A stretch of 64,000 nt of DNA from an uncultured Flavobacteriales bacterium (GTDB lineage: Bacteria > Bacteroidota > Bacteroidia > Flavobacteriales_D > Crocinitomicaceae), in contig CAJXJK010000001.1 in assembly GCA_913054135.1 (NCBI GenBank), positions 368,825-432,824 on the forward strand, written 5' to 3'. A program made the translations under genes and the position numbers. Position 1 is the stretch's first letter. Each line of letters opens with the position of its first letter. The notes under the pieces are model-generated. The model was not told where the DNA came from, did no database searches, and saw only the letters and a list, made by a program, of their open reading frames with translations. Shown one piece after another: positions 36,754 to 45,252 of the stretch.

Positions 36754-37653
36754 TTAATTACCAGATCCATTTGCCGTGATTGCATTTCCACCCATCACAA
36801 GTGGCGTTTTACCATCTGTAATTATGATTTTAGAATTAGACTTTAAAGCTTCTGCACTCAACTCTATTGCACGCAATCTTAATAGTTGATCAGTAATTGT
36901 CGAGTTTTCTAACTCTTGTCTTTTTTGCTCAGCCTCAGCAGCAACAATAATTCTCTCGGCTTCAATTTTTTGACGTTCTAAAGCAAACTCCAAGTCTAAT
37001 CTACTCTTAGAAATTTCAAGCTCCTTTTCTTTTAGACCTTTTTCTATTTGAAAATCAAGACGTTCTCTTGCTGTTTTATTTTCTACAGCCGTTCTTTTAG
37101 CAATCTCTTCAGCCTTTAATCTTTCTTGAATGGTAGCTACAATACCGGCAGGTAAATGAAAATCTTTAAGGATAACACTTTCCATAATTATTCCACGACC
37201 AATCATAATGCTATCCATAGATACCATAAGCGCCATTTCAATTTGCGAACGAGCCGGAATCAGTTCTTGCGCCTCATACTTCAAACCTATTTTTCTCAGA
37301 TTGGTTTCTATGTAGTCATCAATTAGTAAGCTTTCATAGTATGGTCCGTACTTTTGATGTATCTCAAGAACTGAGCTTTGTTGAATGTGATAAAGTATGG
37401 TCACGTCAGCATCTACGTAAATACCCTCTTTAGAGTGAAAATGGAATTCTTTATTGTGATTAATTGTTCGAGTTTCGTACCTCACAACTTTTCTAAAAAC
37501 TTTAGGTGCAAAGTGATGCGCACCAGGCTCTAACAACTTCTCTTTGGTCTTACCAAATTTAACGTCAACCCCTACTTCGCCGGGTCTGATAATAGTACAA
37601 CTTTGAATAAATAGTAATGCAGTAGCAAAGCTACCAAGAATTAAAAATTTCAT
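36754..37653 (-). CDS. Prohibitin/SPFH-family protein with a lipoprotein signal
   Basis: 299 residues. The SPFH (band 7) domain spans about 22-200 ('IIRPGEVGVDVKFGKTKEKLLEPGAH' in part, 'EGIYVDADVTILYHI', 'IEMALMVSMDSIMIGRGIIM', 'SVILKDFHLPAGI'), followed by a long charged coiled coil (about 185-250). Instead of the usual membrane helix, the N-terminus is 'MKFLILGSFATALLFIQSCT', a lipobox with Cys19. This suggests attachment by lipid, with the SPFH domain in the periplasm. SPFH proteins form membrane rings that scaffold proteases or other complexes. No NfeD or FtsH partner is next to it. Confidence 0.88.
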   Translation of the reverse strand: MKFLILGSFATALLFIQSCTIIRPGEVGVDVKFGKTKEKLLEPGAHHFAPKVFRKVVRYETRTINHNKEFHFHSKEGIYVDADVTILYHIQQSSVLEIHQKYGPYYESLLIDDYIETNLRKIGLKYEAQELIPARSQIEMALMVSMDSIMIGRGIIMESVILKDFHLPAGIVATIQERLKAEEIAKRTAVENKTARERLDFQIEKGLKEKELEISKSRLDLEFALERQKIEAERIIVAAEAEQKRQELENSTITDQLLRLRAIELSAEALKSNSKIIITDGKTPLVMGGNAITANGSGN

Positions 37654-37859
37654 TTGCGATCATTTTTATATTTAGTAAAATAGTGCCTGACATCAGAAGT
37701 CAGAACTCGCAAAATCAGAAACAACAATCATGCCATTTTAACAAAAAATTAACAAACCGAACTACACTCTAAAACGGTTAGTTATTCAAGAACTGATTGG
37801 AAAGCCTTGAAATGGTTTAGAACTCAGAAGTTAATTTATTGATATATTGAAGGACGAAA

Positions 37860-38660
37860 ATGAGTCAAAAATCAAGAATATCCTCCATAATAAACACCCA
37901 GCAGCTTTCAGAATCAATCACTAATTTTCCAACTTTTGATTTGGCCCAATTAAACATAGAAGAAACGTTAGATTTCGAATTGCCGACAAATTTGAGGCTC
38001 GGTCATTTGGCCGAAAGAGTGGTTTCAGGATTAATCAAATCATCTTCAAATTTTAACCTACTGCATGAAAATGTGCAGCTGATTGAAAACAAAACAACCA
38101 TTGGGGAGCTTGATTTTATCGTTAAGAATTTAGAAAGTGGGGAAATCATTCATTTTGAATTAGCCTATAAGTTTTACTTACTTGACCCCAGCCTTTCTCA
38201 AAATCAAATTAACAATTGGATTGGACCCAACAGAAGAGATTCATTAATTGAGAAACTAGAAAAACTAAAATCGAAGCAATTTCCTTTACTACATCACGAC
38301 TGCACGCAAGACACCTTATCTGACCTCAAAGTGAATAACCTTTCCCAATCTTTGTGCTTCTTAATCTCCTTGTTTGTGCCGCACGAATTCAAAGAAAATT
38401 TGACTCCTGAGTTTGCTAAAGCTGTGAAAGGATATTATGCAGACTACGCGACTTTTCAGAAAATGCACAATGCTTCAAAATACTACTTCTTGCCTCATAA
38501 AAAAGAATGGGGAATTGATCCTTCTGAGAATGAGAGATGGATGACTTTTGAAGAAATAAATGAAGAACTAACATTCAGTATCGCAGAAAAACAATCACCA
38601 TTAATTTGGCAAAAAGAAGGAAGCACCTTTTCAGAACTGTTTGTTGTTTGGTGGGGTTAA
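37860..38660 (+). CDS. DUF1853 family protein
   Basis: 266 residues, cytoplasmic. The conserved blocks of DUF1853 are visible: 'LRLGHLAERVVSGLIKSS', 'NKTTIGELDFIVKN', 'IHFELAYKFYLLD', 'WIGPNRRDSLIEKLEKL' and 'KQFPLL'. The E...LDF...E.A.K pattern resembles the PD-(D/E)XK nuclease-like core, so a nuclease-type fold is a reasonable inference, but no activity is established. It converges with ispD, overlapping by 4 bases. Confidence 0.85.
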   Translation: MSQKSRISSIINTQQLSESITNFPTFDLAQLNIEETLDFELPTNLRLGHLAERVVSGLIKSSSNFNLLHENVQLIENKTTIGELDFIVKNLESGEIIHFELAYKFYLLDPSLSQNQINNWIGPNRRDSLIEKLEKLKSKQFPLLHHDCTQDTLSDLKVNNLSQSLCFLISLFVPHEFKENLTPEFAKAVKGYYADYATFQKMHNASKYYFLPHKKEWGIDPSENERWMTFEEINEELTFSIAEKQSPLIWQKEGSTFSELFVVWWG

Positions 38661-39307
38661 GCCGTCATTAACGACTCGGCCACTTTCAAATCAAAAGGCG
38701 TAGTAATCTTAATATTCTCTTCGTTTCCATCCACCAAAGCAATATCATGTCCGCATGACTCAACAACAGTTGCATCATCAGTAAACGAAGAACTATAATC
38801 TTGTTCGTAGGCCATTTTAATAATGTTTGACTTGAAGACCTGAGGAGTTTGAACTTCTCTATACTTTGAACGATCAACTGCTTCTGATTCGTCAAAAGTA
38901 ATTTCTCGCAATGAAGATTTAATTGGCAATACCGGAATAGCGGCTCCGGATATTTCGGCTGTTTCAAAACAAGTAATTAAGGTTTGTTGAGAAACCAAGG
39001 GTCTTACAGCATCATGAATCGCTATCAAATCACCCGTACATTTTTCTAAAGCATTTTTAATGGAGTGAAATCGTTCATCTCCTCCTTTAGTGAGAATGAC
39101 TTTAGTGGCAATACTGTGTTCATAGTTCAAATTTCGCCAGGTATCTATCATTCCGTCTGGTAAAGAAACTACCACTTCAATATCAAAAAATGCCTTAGCA
39201 AAAGCATCAATTGCATGAAAGATTATTGGCTTCCCTCCCAACAACATAAATTGTTTTGGGATGTCTCCGCCCATTCTGGAGCCCGAACCTCCGGCCGCTA
39301 TTATCAC
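38657..39307 (-). CDS. ispD: 2-C-methyl-D-erythritol 4-phosphate cytidylyltransferase
   Basis: 216 residues. 'IIAAGGSGSRMGGDIPKQFMLLGGKPI' in part (nucleotide-binding loop), 'IAIHDAVRPLVS' and 'EVQTPQVFKSN' are IspD signatures, as is 'FTDDATVVE'. It couples MEP to CTP in the non-mevalonate isoprenoid pathway. The start is given as GTG 39307; four codons upstream the frame reads 'IKKS' (ATC AAA AAA TCA), which looks like the missing conserved start 'MKKSVIIAAGGSG' but lacks an ATG, and a stop lies three codons further up. The true start is therefore uncertain. Confidence 0.93.
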   Translation of the reverse strand: MIIAAGGSGSRMGGDIPKQFMLLGGKPIIFHAIDAFAKAFFDIEVVVSLPDGMIDTWRNLNYEHSIATKVILTKGGDERFHSIKNALEKCTGDLIAIHDAVRPLVSQQTLITCFETAEISGAAIPVLPIKSSLREITFDESEAVDRSKYREVQTPQVFKSNIIKMAYEQDYSSSFTDDATVVESCGHDIALVDGNEENIKITTPFDLKVAESLMTA

Positions 39308-39334
39308 TGATTTTTTGATAGGATGAATTTAAAC

Positions 39335-39365
39335 AAAAAAGGCCACTCATCAGAGCAGCCTTTTT
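39335..39365 (-). terminator. Terminator between queA and ispD
   Basis: AAAAAAGGC (39335-39343) pairs with GCCTTTTT (39358-39365), with an inner CTC/GAG stem and a CA/CA internal loop. It lies 18 bases past the queA stop. It resembles the stem at 13252-13283. Confidence 0.75.
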
Positions 39366-39383
39366 AAAATTGTTTTGTTCTAA

Positions 39384-40439
39384 TTAGATGATCAACATTG
39401 CATCACCATAAGAATAGAACTTATATTTTTCTTTGATTGCTTCTTGGTAAGCTTCAAACACAAACTCGTGTCCAGCAAAAGCTGAAATCATCATCAATAA
39501 AGTTGATTGAGGTGTGTGGAAGTTAGTAATCATTGAATTACAAACTGAAAAATCATAAGGAGGGAAAATGAACTTGTTTGTCCAACCGTCATAAGGCTTA
39601 AGGAAACCATCAGTTGAAACTGAAGATTCAATTGCTCTCATTGAAGTTGTACCTACAGCACAAACTCTCTTTTTATTTCTCTTGGCAGCATTCACCATAT
39701 CAGCCGTAGCTTGATTAATGTGTGCCTCTTCAGAATCCATTTTATGTTTAGTCAAATCTTCAACCTCAACATTTCTAAATGTTCCTAATCCAATATGTAA
39801 AGTCAACTTCGCAAAGTCGATTCCTTTTATTTCTAAACGCTTCAATAATTGCTTCGAGAAGTGTAATCCAGCAGTAGGTGCTGCAACAGCTCCTTCATTT
39901 TGAGCATAAATAGTTTGATATCTTTCCTCATCTTCAGGAACAACATCTCTTAATGCTTTAATGTATGGTGGAATTGGAGTTTCTCCTAACTCAGTAATTT
40001 TGTTTTTAAACTCTTCGTAAGAACCGTCAAATAAAAATCTGATTGTACGTCCTCTTGAAGTTGTGTTGTCAATTACCTCAGCAACTAAAGAATCATCATC
40101 AGTGAAATATAATTTATTTCCGATTCTGATTTTTCTTGCCGGATCAACTAATACATCCCACAATAAGCTTTCTCTGTTTAATTCTCTTAATAAGAATACT
40201 TCAATTCTAGCTCCTGTTTTTTCTTTGTTACCATACAATCTTGCCGGAAATACTTTCGTATCGTTCATGATCATACAATCACCTTCTTCAAAATAGTCTA
40301 AAACATCTTTAAACATCTTGTGCTCAATTGTCTGTTTTTCACGGTCCAAAACCATAAGTCTTGATTCGTCTCTATTTTCGTTTGGGTGTTGAGAAATTAA
40401 GTTCTCTGGTAAATCAAAATTAAATGCTGATAATTTCAT
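39384..40439 (-). CDS. queA: S-adenosylmethionine:tRNA ribosyltransferase-isomerase
   Basis: 351 residues from ATG 40439 ('[19 protein letters not shown]'); the longer frame from 40469 would run into the promoter. Family motifs: '[11 protein letters not shown]', '[11 protein letters not shown]', '[12 protein letters not shown]', '[14 protein letters not shown]', '[18 protein letters not shown]' and '[19 protein letters not shown]'. It transfers the ribosyl part of SAM to preQ1-tRNA during queuosine synthesis. It is a single-gene unit with a well-formed promoter and a terminator. Confidence 0.96.
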   Translation of the reverse strand: MKLSAFNFDLPENLISQHPNENRDESRLMVLDREKQTIEHKMFKDVLDYFEEGDCMIMNDTKVFPARLYGNKEKTGARIEVFLLRELNRESLLWDVLVDPARKIRIGNKLYFTDDDSLVAEVIDNTTSRGRTIRFLFDGSYEEFKNKITELGETPIPPYIKALRDVVPEDEERYQTIYAQNEGAVAAPTAGLHFSKQLLKRLEIKGIDFAKLTLHIGLGTFRNVEVEDLTKHKMDSEEAHINQATADMVNAAKRNKKRVCAVGTTSMRAIESSVSTDGFLKPYDGWTNKFIFPPYDFSVCNSMITNFHTPQSTLLMMISAFAGHEFVFEAYQEAIKEKYKFYSYGDAMLII

Positions 40440-40466
40440 ATTCTTTTCTAAAATTAAAAAGGATGG

Positions 40467-40498
40467 CAAAGTTAATATTAATTACTGAACATCCGCAA
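40467..40498 (-). promoter_or_regulatory. queA promoter (TTG-N21-TAACTTTG)
   Basis: On the minus strand TTG (40498-40496) and TAACTTTG (40474-40467) are separated by 21 bases, matching the Bacteroidota housekeeping promoter. The queA ATG is 27 bases further on. Confidence 0.7.
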
Positions 40499-40708
40499 TA
40501 AATATACGGAGCTAGAAAGATTTGGTTCGCATCTATTTTCTAAGGAAGACATCACAAACTTTATCTTGTTTTTTATTGTCTTCAATCTCAGTTATTACCA
40601 CCTCATTTCTATTCATGATGCGAAGGTCCTTTTTATAGATGGAAGACAAGCTATAACATGCTTAGACAGGCAATTAACACAAAATGTGAAATCAAAAATT
40701 AGGACACA

Positions 40709-40748
40709 TAAAAGCCCAGGAGTCAAGAACCTTTCTTTTCCCCTGGGC
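40709..40748 (-). terminator. Terminator-like hairpin after the VWA lipoprotein gene
   Basis: GCCCAGG and CCTGGGC (arms 40742-40748 and 40714-40720 read on the minus strand) pair around a long purine-rich loop and are followed by TTTTATG. The T run is short, so strength is uncertain. Confidence 0.5.
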
Positions 40749-40777
40749 GGATTACAACTGAATCCAAGCTTCATTTA

Positions 40778-42376
40778 TTAAGATTGTGTACCTAAAACCT
40801 TAGCGTTCTCAACCAACCTTAAGAACTCAACCTTATCTAATTCATCAATAGTTACGTTAGGCTTAGCTAAGTCCATTACATCATCAAAAGAGAAGTCATT
40901 GATGTATTTAGATTCTCTTAAAATCATTGAGAAACCAGCAACCGCAGCTGAAAACTTGAATGCTCTTGAGTTTTCGTTCCAACTTAAACCTTCGTCAATT
41001 ACAGGAACCTGAACCAGCTTGCTTTTGGTTCCTTTCGGTTTCTTGTATCTCAAGCTTATTGTCACCATTTCTTTTGATTTTTTTGAAGATGATTTTTGGT
41101 ATTTCAAATCTGATTTATCAGCTTTTCCTTCAATGATTTCATAAATAGCGGTTACTGTGTGTCCAGCTCCTAATTCTCCTGCATCCTTTTTATCATCAGC
41201 AAAATCTTGATCAGCCATCAGTCTGTTTTCATATCCGATCAATCTGTATTCTTTCACTAATTCAGGATTAAATTCTACCTGAATTTTTACGTCTTTCGCT
41301 ATAGCGTGAAGTGTACCTGCAAGATTCGTTACCAAGACTCTGTTGCTCTCTCTCATATCATCAATGTAGAAGTAGTTTCCATTCCCATGATCAGCTAAGC
41401 TTTCCATTTTAGAATCTTTGTAGTTGCCCATACCGTATCCTAAAATCGTTAAAAACACACCTTCTTCTCTCTTCTCTTCAATCATTCGTGTTAATGCGCC
41501 GTCAGAAGATTGACCGATATTAAAATCGCCATCAGTAGCTAAGATTACACGGTTATTTCCTTCTGCTAATAAATTCTCAACTGCTATGTCATAAGCCTTG
41601 TTGATTCCGCCTTCTCCATTTGTTGAACCGCCGGCTTCAAGGTTGTCAATGGCAGCTTTAATTTCTGCCTTGTTTTCGCATGAGGTAGACTCTAGCACTA
41701 CTCTATCTTCTCCTGCATAAGTGACAATTGACACCCTATCTTCTTCGGTCAATTGATCTACCAAAGTCTTGAATGAATTCTTTAGCAATGGCAATTTATT
41801 TGCATCATTCATTGAACCAGAAATATCAAGTAGAAATACCAAGTTAGATGGCGGTAAATCTTCAGTTGGAATGGTGTATCCTTTTAAGCCAACATGCAAC
41901 AATTTAGCTTCATCATTCCATGGGCATTCGCCGATCTCTGTATTCACAGAAAACACCTCTTCTTTTGAAGGTAATTTGTAGGCATAATCAAAGTAATTGA
42001 TGAACTCTTCTGATCTCACAGCATCTACTTCTGGCAGATAACCGTCTTCTATCATTCTTCTCGAATTAGTGTAGCTCGCATTATCCACATCAATTGAAAA
42101 AGTTGAAAGCGGATTGGCGCCCGGAGACATGAAATCATTCTCAGGTAAATAGGCATATTCTTCGGTATGCATTTCTTCCATAACAATGAGCTGACTATCT
42201 GTTTCATAATATCCGTCATCAGATTCTGTAGCCTCTTCCATATAAACCATGTCTTCGGTATATAACTCAGAGTAATCTCCTCCCTCTGTCATTGCTTCTC
42301 CTTCTCCTCCACCACAAGAAGATACTGCTGCGATTAGTGCTGTGCACATGGTGATTGTTAATGTTTTAGTTTTCAT
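40778..42376 (-). CDS. VWA-domain lipoprotein (YfbK/DUF3520-like)
   Basis: 532 residues. The lipobox 'AAVSSC' puts the lipidated Cys at 21, followed by an acidic Tyr-rich linker. A conserved N-terminal block ('NPLSTFSIDVDNASYTNSR', 'VRSEEFINYFDYAY') precedes the von Willebrand factor A domain with a complete MIDAS ('FLLDISGSM' giving DxSxS, 'GSTNGEGG' giving the Thr, and 'ILATDGDFNIG' giving the Asp). The C-terminal DUF3520-like part includes 'LGAGHTVTAIYEI' and 'AAVAGFSMILRES'. Such proteins bind metal-dependent protein ligands in the envelope. It lies 43 bases downstream of the DUF4349 lipoprotein gene, in one operon divergent from an ECF sigma factor. Confidence 0.92.
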   Translation of the reverse strand: MKTKTLTITMCTALIAAVSSCGGGEGEAMTEGGDYSELYTEDMVYMEEATESDDGYYETDSQLIVMEEMHTEEYAYLPENDFMSPGANPLSTFSIDVDNASYTNSRRMIEDGYLPEVDAVRSEEFINYFDYAYKLPSKEEVFSVNTEIGECPWNDEAKLLHVGLKGYTIPTEDLPPSNLVFLLDISGSMNDANKLPLLKNSFKTLVDQLTEEDRVSIVTYAGEDRVVLESTSCENKAEIKAAIDNLEAGGSTNGEGGINKAYDIAVENLLAEGNNRVILATDGDFNIGQSSDGALTRMIEEKREEGVFLTILGYGMGNYKDSKMESLADHGNGNYFYIDDMRESNRVLVTNLAGTLHAIAKDVKIQVEFNPELVKEYRLIGYENRLMADQDFADDKKDAGELGAGHTVTAIYEIIEGKADKSDLKYQKSSSKKSKEMVTISLRYKKPKGTKSKLVQVPVIDEGLSWNENSRAFKFSAAVAGFSMILRESKYINDFSFDDVMDLAKPNVTIDELDKVEFLRLVENAKVLGTQS

Positions 42377-42419
42377 AATTCTTAGATTTAAATTCGTTTA
42401 ATTGATTGTGTTTATGATT

Positions 42420-43298
42420 TTAGAACTTGTTTTTTTTCTTGCTCTTTTTTCTATAAGCTCTTATGATGAATAGGGTAATTATTGCAAGTATTGCGAAAGG
42501 CCATAATGCAGTCAATACCACAAAAAAGTTGACAAATCCATCCCATCCTAGATCAAAACTGTTTGAGAATTTTTTACCATACTTTGAAGGCTCTTCAACT
42601 AACTTGTAATATGAAAGTGAGATTGTTGAATAAGAAGTGCTGTTTTGCAGATACTTCAATCTTCCTTCAGCCACTTCAATCTCTTCTCTGATGTATCCTA
42701 TTTGACGTTCAATCTCCATCACTTCTCCGATAGAAACTGCCTTATCAAGTAAGGCTACGTACTGAGCTTCAACCTCTTTTTTTGTTTTGATTCTGGCCTT
42801 AACATCAATAAATTCTTCAGTGACATCTTGAGTTGAAATATCTTTAGAATCGAAATACCCTACTCCTTGAGTCACATCAGCCAAAAACGCGTCAAAGTTG
42901 TTACTTGGTACTCTCAAACTAATGTTTACCGTATTTCTATCATAAGATGAATACTCATTCTCTGATGATAAATATCCGTTATGCAAAGCGAGGGAAGCAT
43001 GAACTTTTTCTGTTGTTGCTTTTAAATCTTCAACTTCATAAGTAAGACTAGCAGTTTTAATTAGTTTTCTCTCGATTTGAGGAATTGGTTGAGAATTGTT
43101 GTTGTAATTCTCAGTAGCAATTGCTTCATCTGCATTTGCATAATCATCAACTTCAGTCAACTCTTCTAAATAGTCGTAAGATTCATATGCGCCATAGTCA
43201 TCTTGTGCATTTGCCTCTGCATCCATTTGACCTCCGCAAGAGACTAATAAGATTGAAGAAATAATAAGGGCGCTTGTTTTTAAATAATTCAGTTTCAT
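42420..43298 (-). CDS. DUF4349-domain lipoprotein with C-terminal membrane helix
   Basis: 292 residues from ATG 43298; the frame from 43319 adds 7 residues before a normal lipoprotein signal. The lipobox 'ILLVSC' gives Cys21, followed by an acidic linker. The DUF4349 domain follows ('RKLIKTASLTYEVEDLKATT', 'VNISLRVPSNNFDAFLADV', 'DVTEEFIDVKARIKTKKEVE' with a coiled coil), then 'SFDLGWDGFVNFFVVLTALW', a membrane helix and a basic tail. It may therefore span from a lipid anchor to the inner membrane. It is first in the operon with the VWA gene. Confidence 0.9.
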   Translation of the reverse strand: MKLNYLKTSALIISSILLVSCGGQMDAEANAQDDYGAYESYDYLEELTEVDDYANADEAIATENYNNNSQPIPQIERKLIKTASLTYEVEDLKATTEKVHASLALHNGYLSSENEYSSYDRNTVNISLRVPSNNFDAFLADVTQGVGYFDSKDISTQDVTEEFIDVKARIKTKKEVEAQYVALLDKAVSIGEVMEIERQIGYIREEIEVAEGRLKYLQNSTSYSTISLSYYKLVEEPSKYGKKFSNSFDLGWDGFVNFFVVLTALWPFAILAIITLFIIRAYRKKSKKKNKF

Positions 43299-43356
43299 AA
43301 TTCTGTTTTTTAATCTCAACCGAGGTTAAGATGTTGTTCAGAAGTATATTCTTGAA

Positions 43357-43406
43357 GGTCACCCTAGGTCACCCCATTTTTATTTTTTTCTGTACTTTGG
43401 GTGACC
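43357..43406. promoter_or_regulatory. Triple GGTCACCC motif around the ECF sigma promoter
   Basis: GGTCACCC occurs at 43357-43364 and 43367-43374 (one helical turn apart, about 10 bases) and inverted as GGGTGACC at 43399-43406. A TACTTTG -7-like element (43393-43399) lies against the inverted copy, about 45 bases before the sigma start. The site is between the divergent lipoprotein operon and the sigma/protease operon, so it could control both. Confidence 0.55.
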
Positions 43407-43441
43407 TTTTAATAATTACAGGATATATACAATTAGACACA

Positions 43442-43993
43442 GTGAGTGCGGATCATCAAATAACAGCTGAAATCGTTGAGAAGATTAGAAAGCAAGACCG
43501 TAGAACTTTGTCTGATATTTACAAAGAGATATATCCCATGGTTGAGAAATACATTTTAGAAAATAGCGGAAGCAGAGATGATGCTCAAGACATTTTTCAA
43601 GATGCATTTTATATTCTCATCAAGAAAGTGGAGGATAAATCTTTTGAACTGACCTCAAAACTAAGCACATTTCTATTTGGAATTAGCAAAAACCTTTGGC
43701 TTAAAAAATTGACAAAAAAACAGTTAGACAAAGCCGACTATACCAATGAAATTGAAAGTGGTTTGACCAGTACAGATGAAGAACAGAACTTAACAAAAAA
43801 CAAGGCAATGAAGAAATGCATTGACCTTTTAGGTGAACCTTGTAAAACAATCATTGTTCAGTTCTACTTTTTACAAACTTCAATGAAAGAGATTGCTGAA
43901 ATGTTGCACTATACAAATGCAAATAACGCAAAGAATCAAAAATACAAATGCTTCATGCGTTTGAAAAAAATGATGTTGAAAGAGAAGGAATGA
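43442..43993 (+). CDS. ECF-type RNA polymerase sigma factor
   Basis: 183 residues from GTG 43442 ('VSADHQITAEIVEKIRKQD'). A longer frame from 43331 would translate the promoter region and is rejected. Sigma region 2 is visible ('RTLSDIYKEIYPMVEKYIL', 'DDAQDIFQDAFYILIKKV', 'KLSTFLFGISKNLWLKKL') and region 4 as 'CIDLLGEPCKTIIVQFYFL' and 'TSMKEIAEMLHYTNANNAKN'. It directs RNA polymerase to a stress- or envelope-type regulon. Its stop overlaps the start of the next gene (ATGA), so the two are made together. Confidence 0.9.
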   Translation: MSADHQITAEIVEKIRKQDRRTLSDIYKEIYPMVEKYILENSGSRDDAQDIFQDAFYILIKKVEDKSFELTSKLSTFLFGISKNLWLKKLTKKQLDKADYTNEIESGLTSTDEEQNLTKNKAMKKCIDLLGEPCKTIIVQFYFLQTSMKEIAEMLHYTNANNAKNQKYKCFMRLKKMMLKEKE

Positions 43994-45117
43994 GTGAAGA
44001 AGAAAAAATAGCATTGTTTGACGCCTTTTTGCGAAATGAGATGTCTGATTCAGACAAATCAGACTTCACTTCATTGTTGGATAAATCTGAAGATTTCAAA
44101 AATGAATTTGAGGCCTATCAAGATGACGCGGCTCAAATTAAGTCGGCTGAAGAATATGGACAGATTAAGTCTACTTTGAAGAGTATTCATAAAGAAATTC
44201 ACACACCAAAGAAGTCACTTTTCGTGCAAATGAAATTTTGGATTCCGCTTGCAGCAGCTGCTGTTGTTGCCATTATTGTTTTCGCTTTACCAAACGTAAT
44301 GGGTGGTAATGCCGACTCAGCAGACAATGCGGTTGAGGAGATGGTGTATCTTGAAAATGATGATGTAGCAGATGGAGCATCAGAAGAAGCAAGCGAAGAA
44401 GCTTTGGTAATGACTGAAGAAATTGTGGAAACAGACAGCTCAACAGTTGGGTATTTCTATGAAAGTGAAGTTCACACTAGCGAGCTGAATCAATACATTC
44501 GATATTCAGATTTAATCATTCCGAAAGGAACTTCTTTTCCTATTTCAAATCAAGGATACTTTATAACAGCTAAGCACTTAGTTCATAAAAGACGCTATGT
44601 GAAAATTCAGCAAAAAGATTTAAATATTGCTTTCAATACTGAGGTGGTTTATAGAGATTCAGTTCTTGATTTCGCCATCTTAAAATGCTCAGATAAAAAT
44701 GCAGACTTAATAAGCCGGGTACCATTTAAAATGGTTAAAAGCCAGCCTTCACTTGGCGATAATGTATTCAGTTTAGGTTATCCAAAAGCAGATATCGTTT
44801 ACACAAAAGGAGATGTTTCTTCTGAAAATGGCTTTAGATCTGACTCTATGACTTACCAAATTTCAATGCCAGCAAATCCTGGCAATAGTGGTGCTCCATT
44901 ATTCACTAAAAAAGGAGATTTGGCCGGAATCATTATCGCTAACAATTCTAAGAAACAGTCAGTTACTTATGTAATTAAACCTGATTACATTTTAAGTAGA
45001 ATTGAAAATCTTCAAGACAAATTTCCTATCAGTTTGAAATCAAACTATTCGGTGAGGTACAATCAGACCTCAACCACGATTAAAAAGTATCGTCCTTTTA
45101 TTTTTGAGGTGCATTAA
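43990..45117 (+). CDS. Membrane-anchored trypsin-like protease with a cytoplasmic anti-sigma-like segment
   Basis: 375 residues from ATG 43990, which overlaps the sigma stop as ATGA. Residues 1-80 are charged and helical ('ALFDAFLRNEMSDSDKSDF'), in the place and style of an anti-sigma domain but without a zinc motif. One membrane helix (about 83-105) and an acidic linker (110-150) follow. The rest is a trypsin/DegP-like domain with the triad His196 ('ITAKHLVHK'), Asp227 ('DSVLDFAILK') and Ser300 ('PANPGNSGAPLF'). By positive-inside logic the protease faces the periplasm. I infer that it holds or releases the sigma factor in response to envelope conditions; this is not proven. No PDZ domain is seen. 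Confidence 0.85.
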   Translation: MSEEEKIALFDAFLRNEMSDSDKSDFTSLLDKSEDFKNEFEAYQDDAAQIKSAEEYGQIKSTLKSIHKEIHTPKKSLFVQMKFWIPLAAAAVVAIIVFALPNVMGGNADSADNAVEEMVYLENDDVADGASEEASEEALVMTEEIVETDSSTVGYFYESEVHTSELNQYIRYSDLIIPKGTSFPISNQGYFITAKHLVHKRRYVKIQQKDLNIAFNTEVVYRDSVLDFAILKCSDKNADLISRVPFKMVKSQPSLGDNVFSLGYPKADIVYTKGDVSSENGFRSDSMTYQISMPANPGNSGAPLFTKKGDLAGIIIANNSKKQSVTYVIKPDYILSRIENLQDKFPISLKSNYSVRYNQTSTTIKKYRPFIFEVH

Positions 45118-45162
45118 TACTTTGTTACTTTTTTTCATTTTTTGACTTATTAATATGCCCAG

Positions 45163-45180
45163 TTTCGAAAGCCTCAGCCT
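45163..45180. repeat. Dispersed intergenic repeat, copy 3 (diverged)
   Basis: TTTCGAAAGCCTCAGCCT matches CTTCGAGAGCCTCAGCCT at 983-1000 in 16 of 18 positions, in the gap before the DUF5686 gene. Confidence 0.45.
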
Positions 45181-45217
45181 TTTAACATATTTTTTAGTTT
45201 AAATCGTCTGTTGCTTG

Positions 45218-45225
45218 TAACTTTG
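45218..45225 (+). promoter_or_regulatory. Putative -7 element TAACTTTG for the DUF5686 gene
   Basis: An exact TAnnTTTG match 28 bases upstream of the GTG start at 45253. No clear -33 TTG is present. Confidence 0.5.
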
Positions 45226-45252
45226 CCCCATTCAAATCTGTCTAATAGATAA

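Larger units (their letters stand above)
40440..40777. other. Intergenic stretch: queA promoter and VWA-gene terminator
   Basis: In these 338 bases I see the queA promoter (40467-40498) and a terminator-like hairpin (40709-40748). There is also a 27-codon minus-strand frame (40533-40616) bracketed by the 8-base inverted arms TTCGCATC/GATGCGAA (40526-40533 and 40617-40624). The short frame is too weak to call as a gene. Confidence 0.6.

Noticed and set aside
40533..40616. 27-codon minus-strand frame flanked by 8-base inverted arms
   Set aside because: Too short, no clear signal for translation and no recognisable product; the arms may be coincidental.
43331..43441. 37-residue hydrophobic N-terminus of the sigma factor
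   Set aside because: It covers the divergent promoter region with the GGTCACCC motifs; sigma region 2 starts after GTG 43442.
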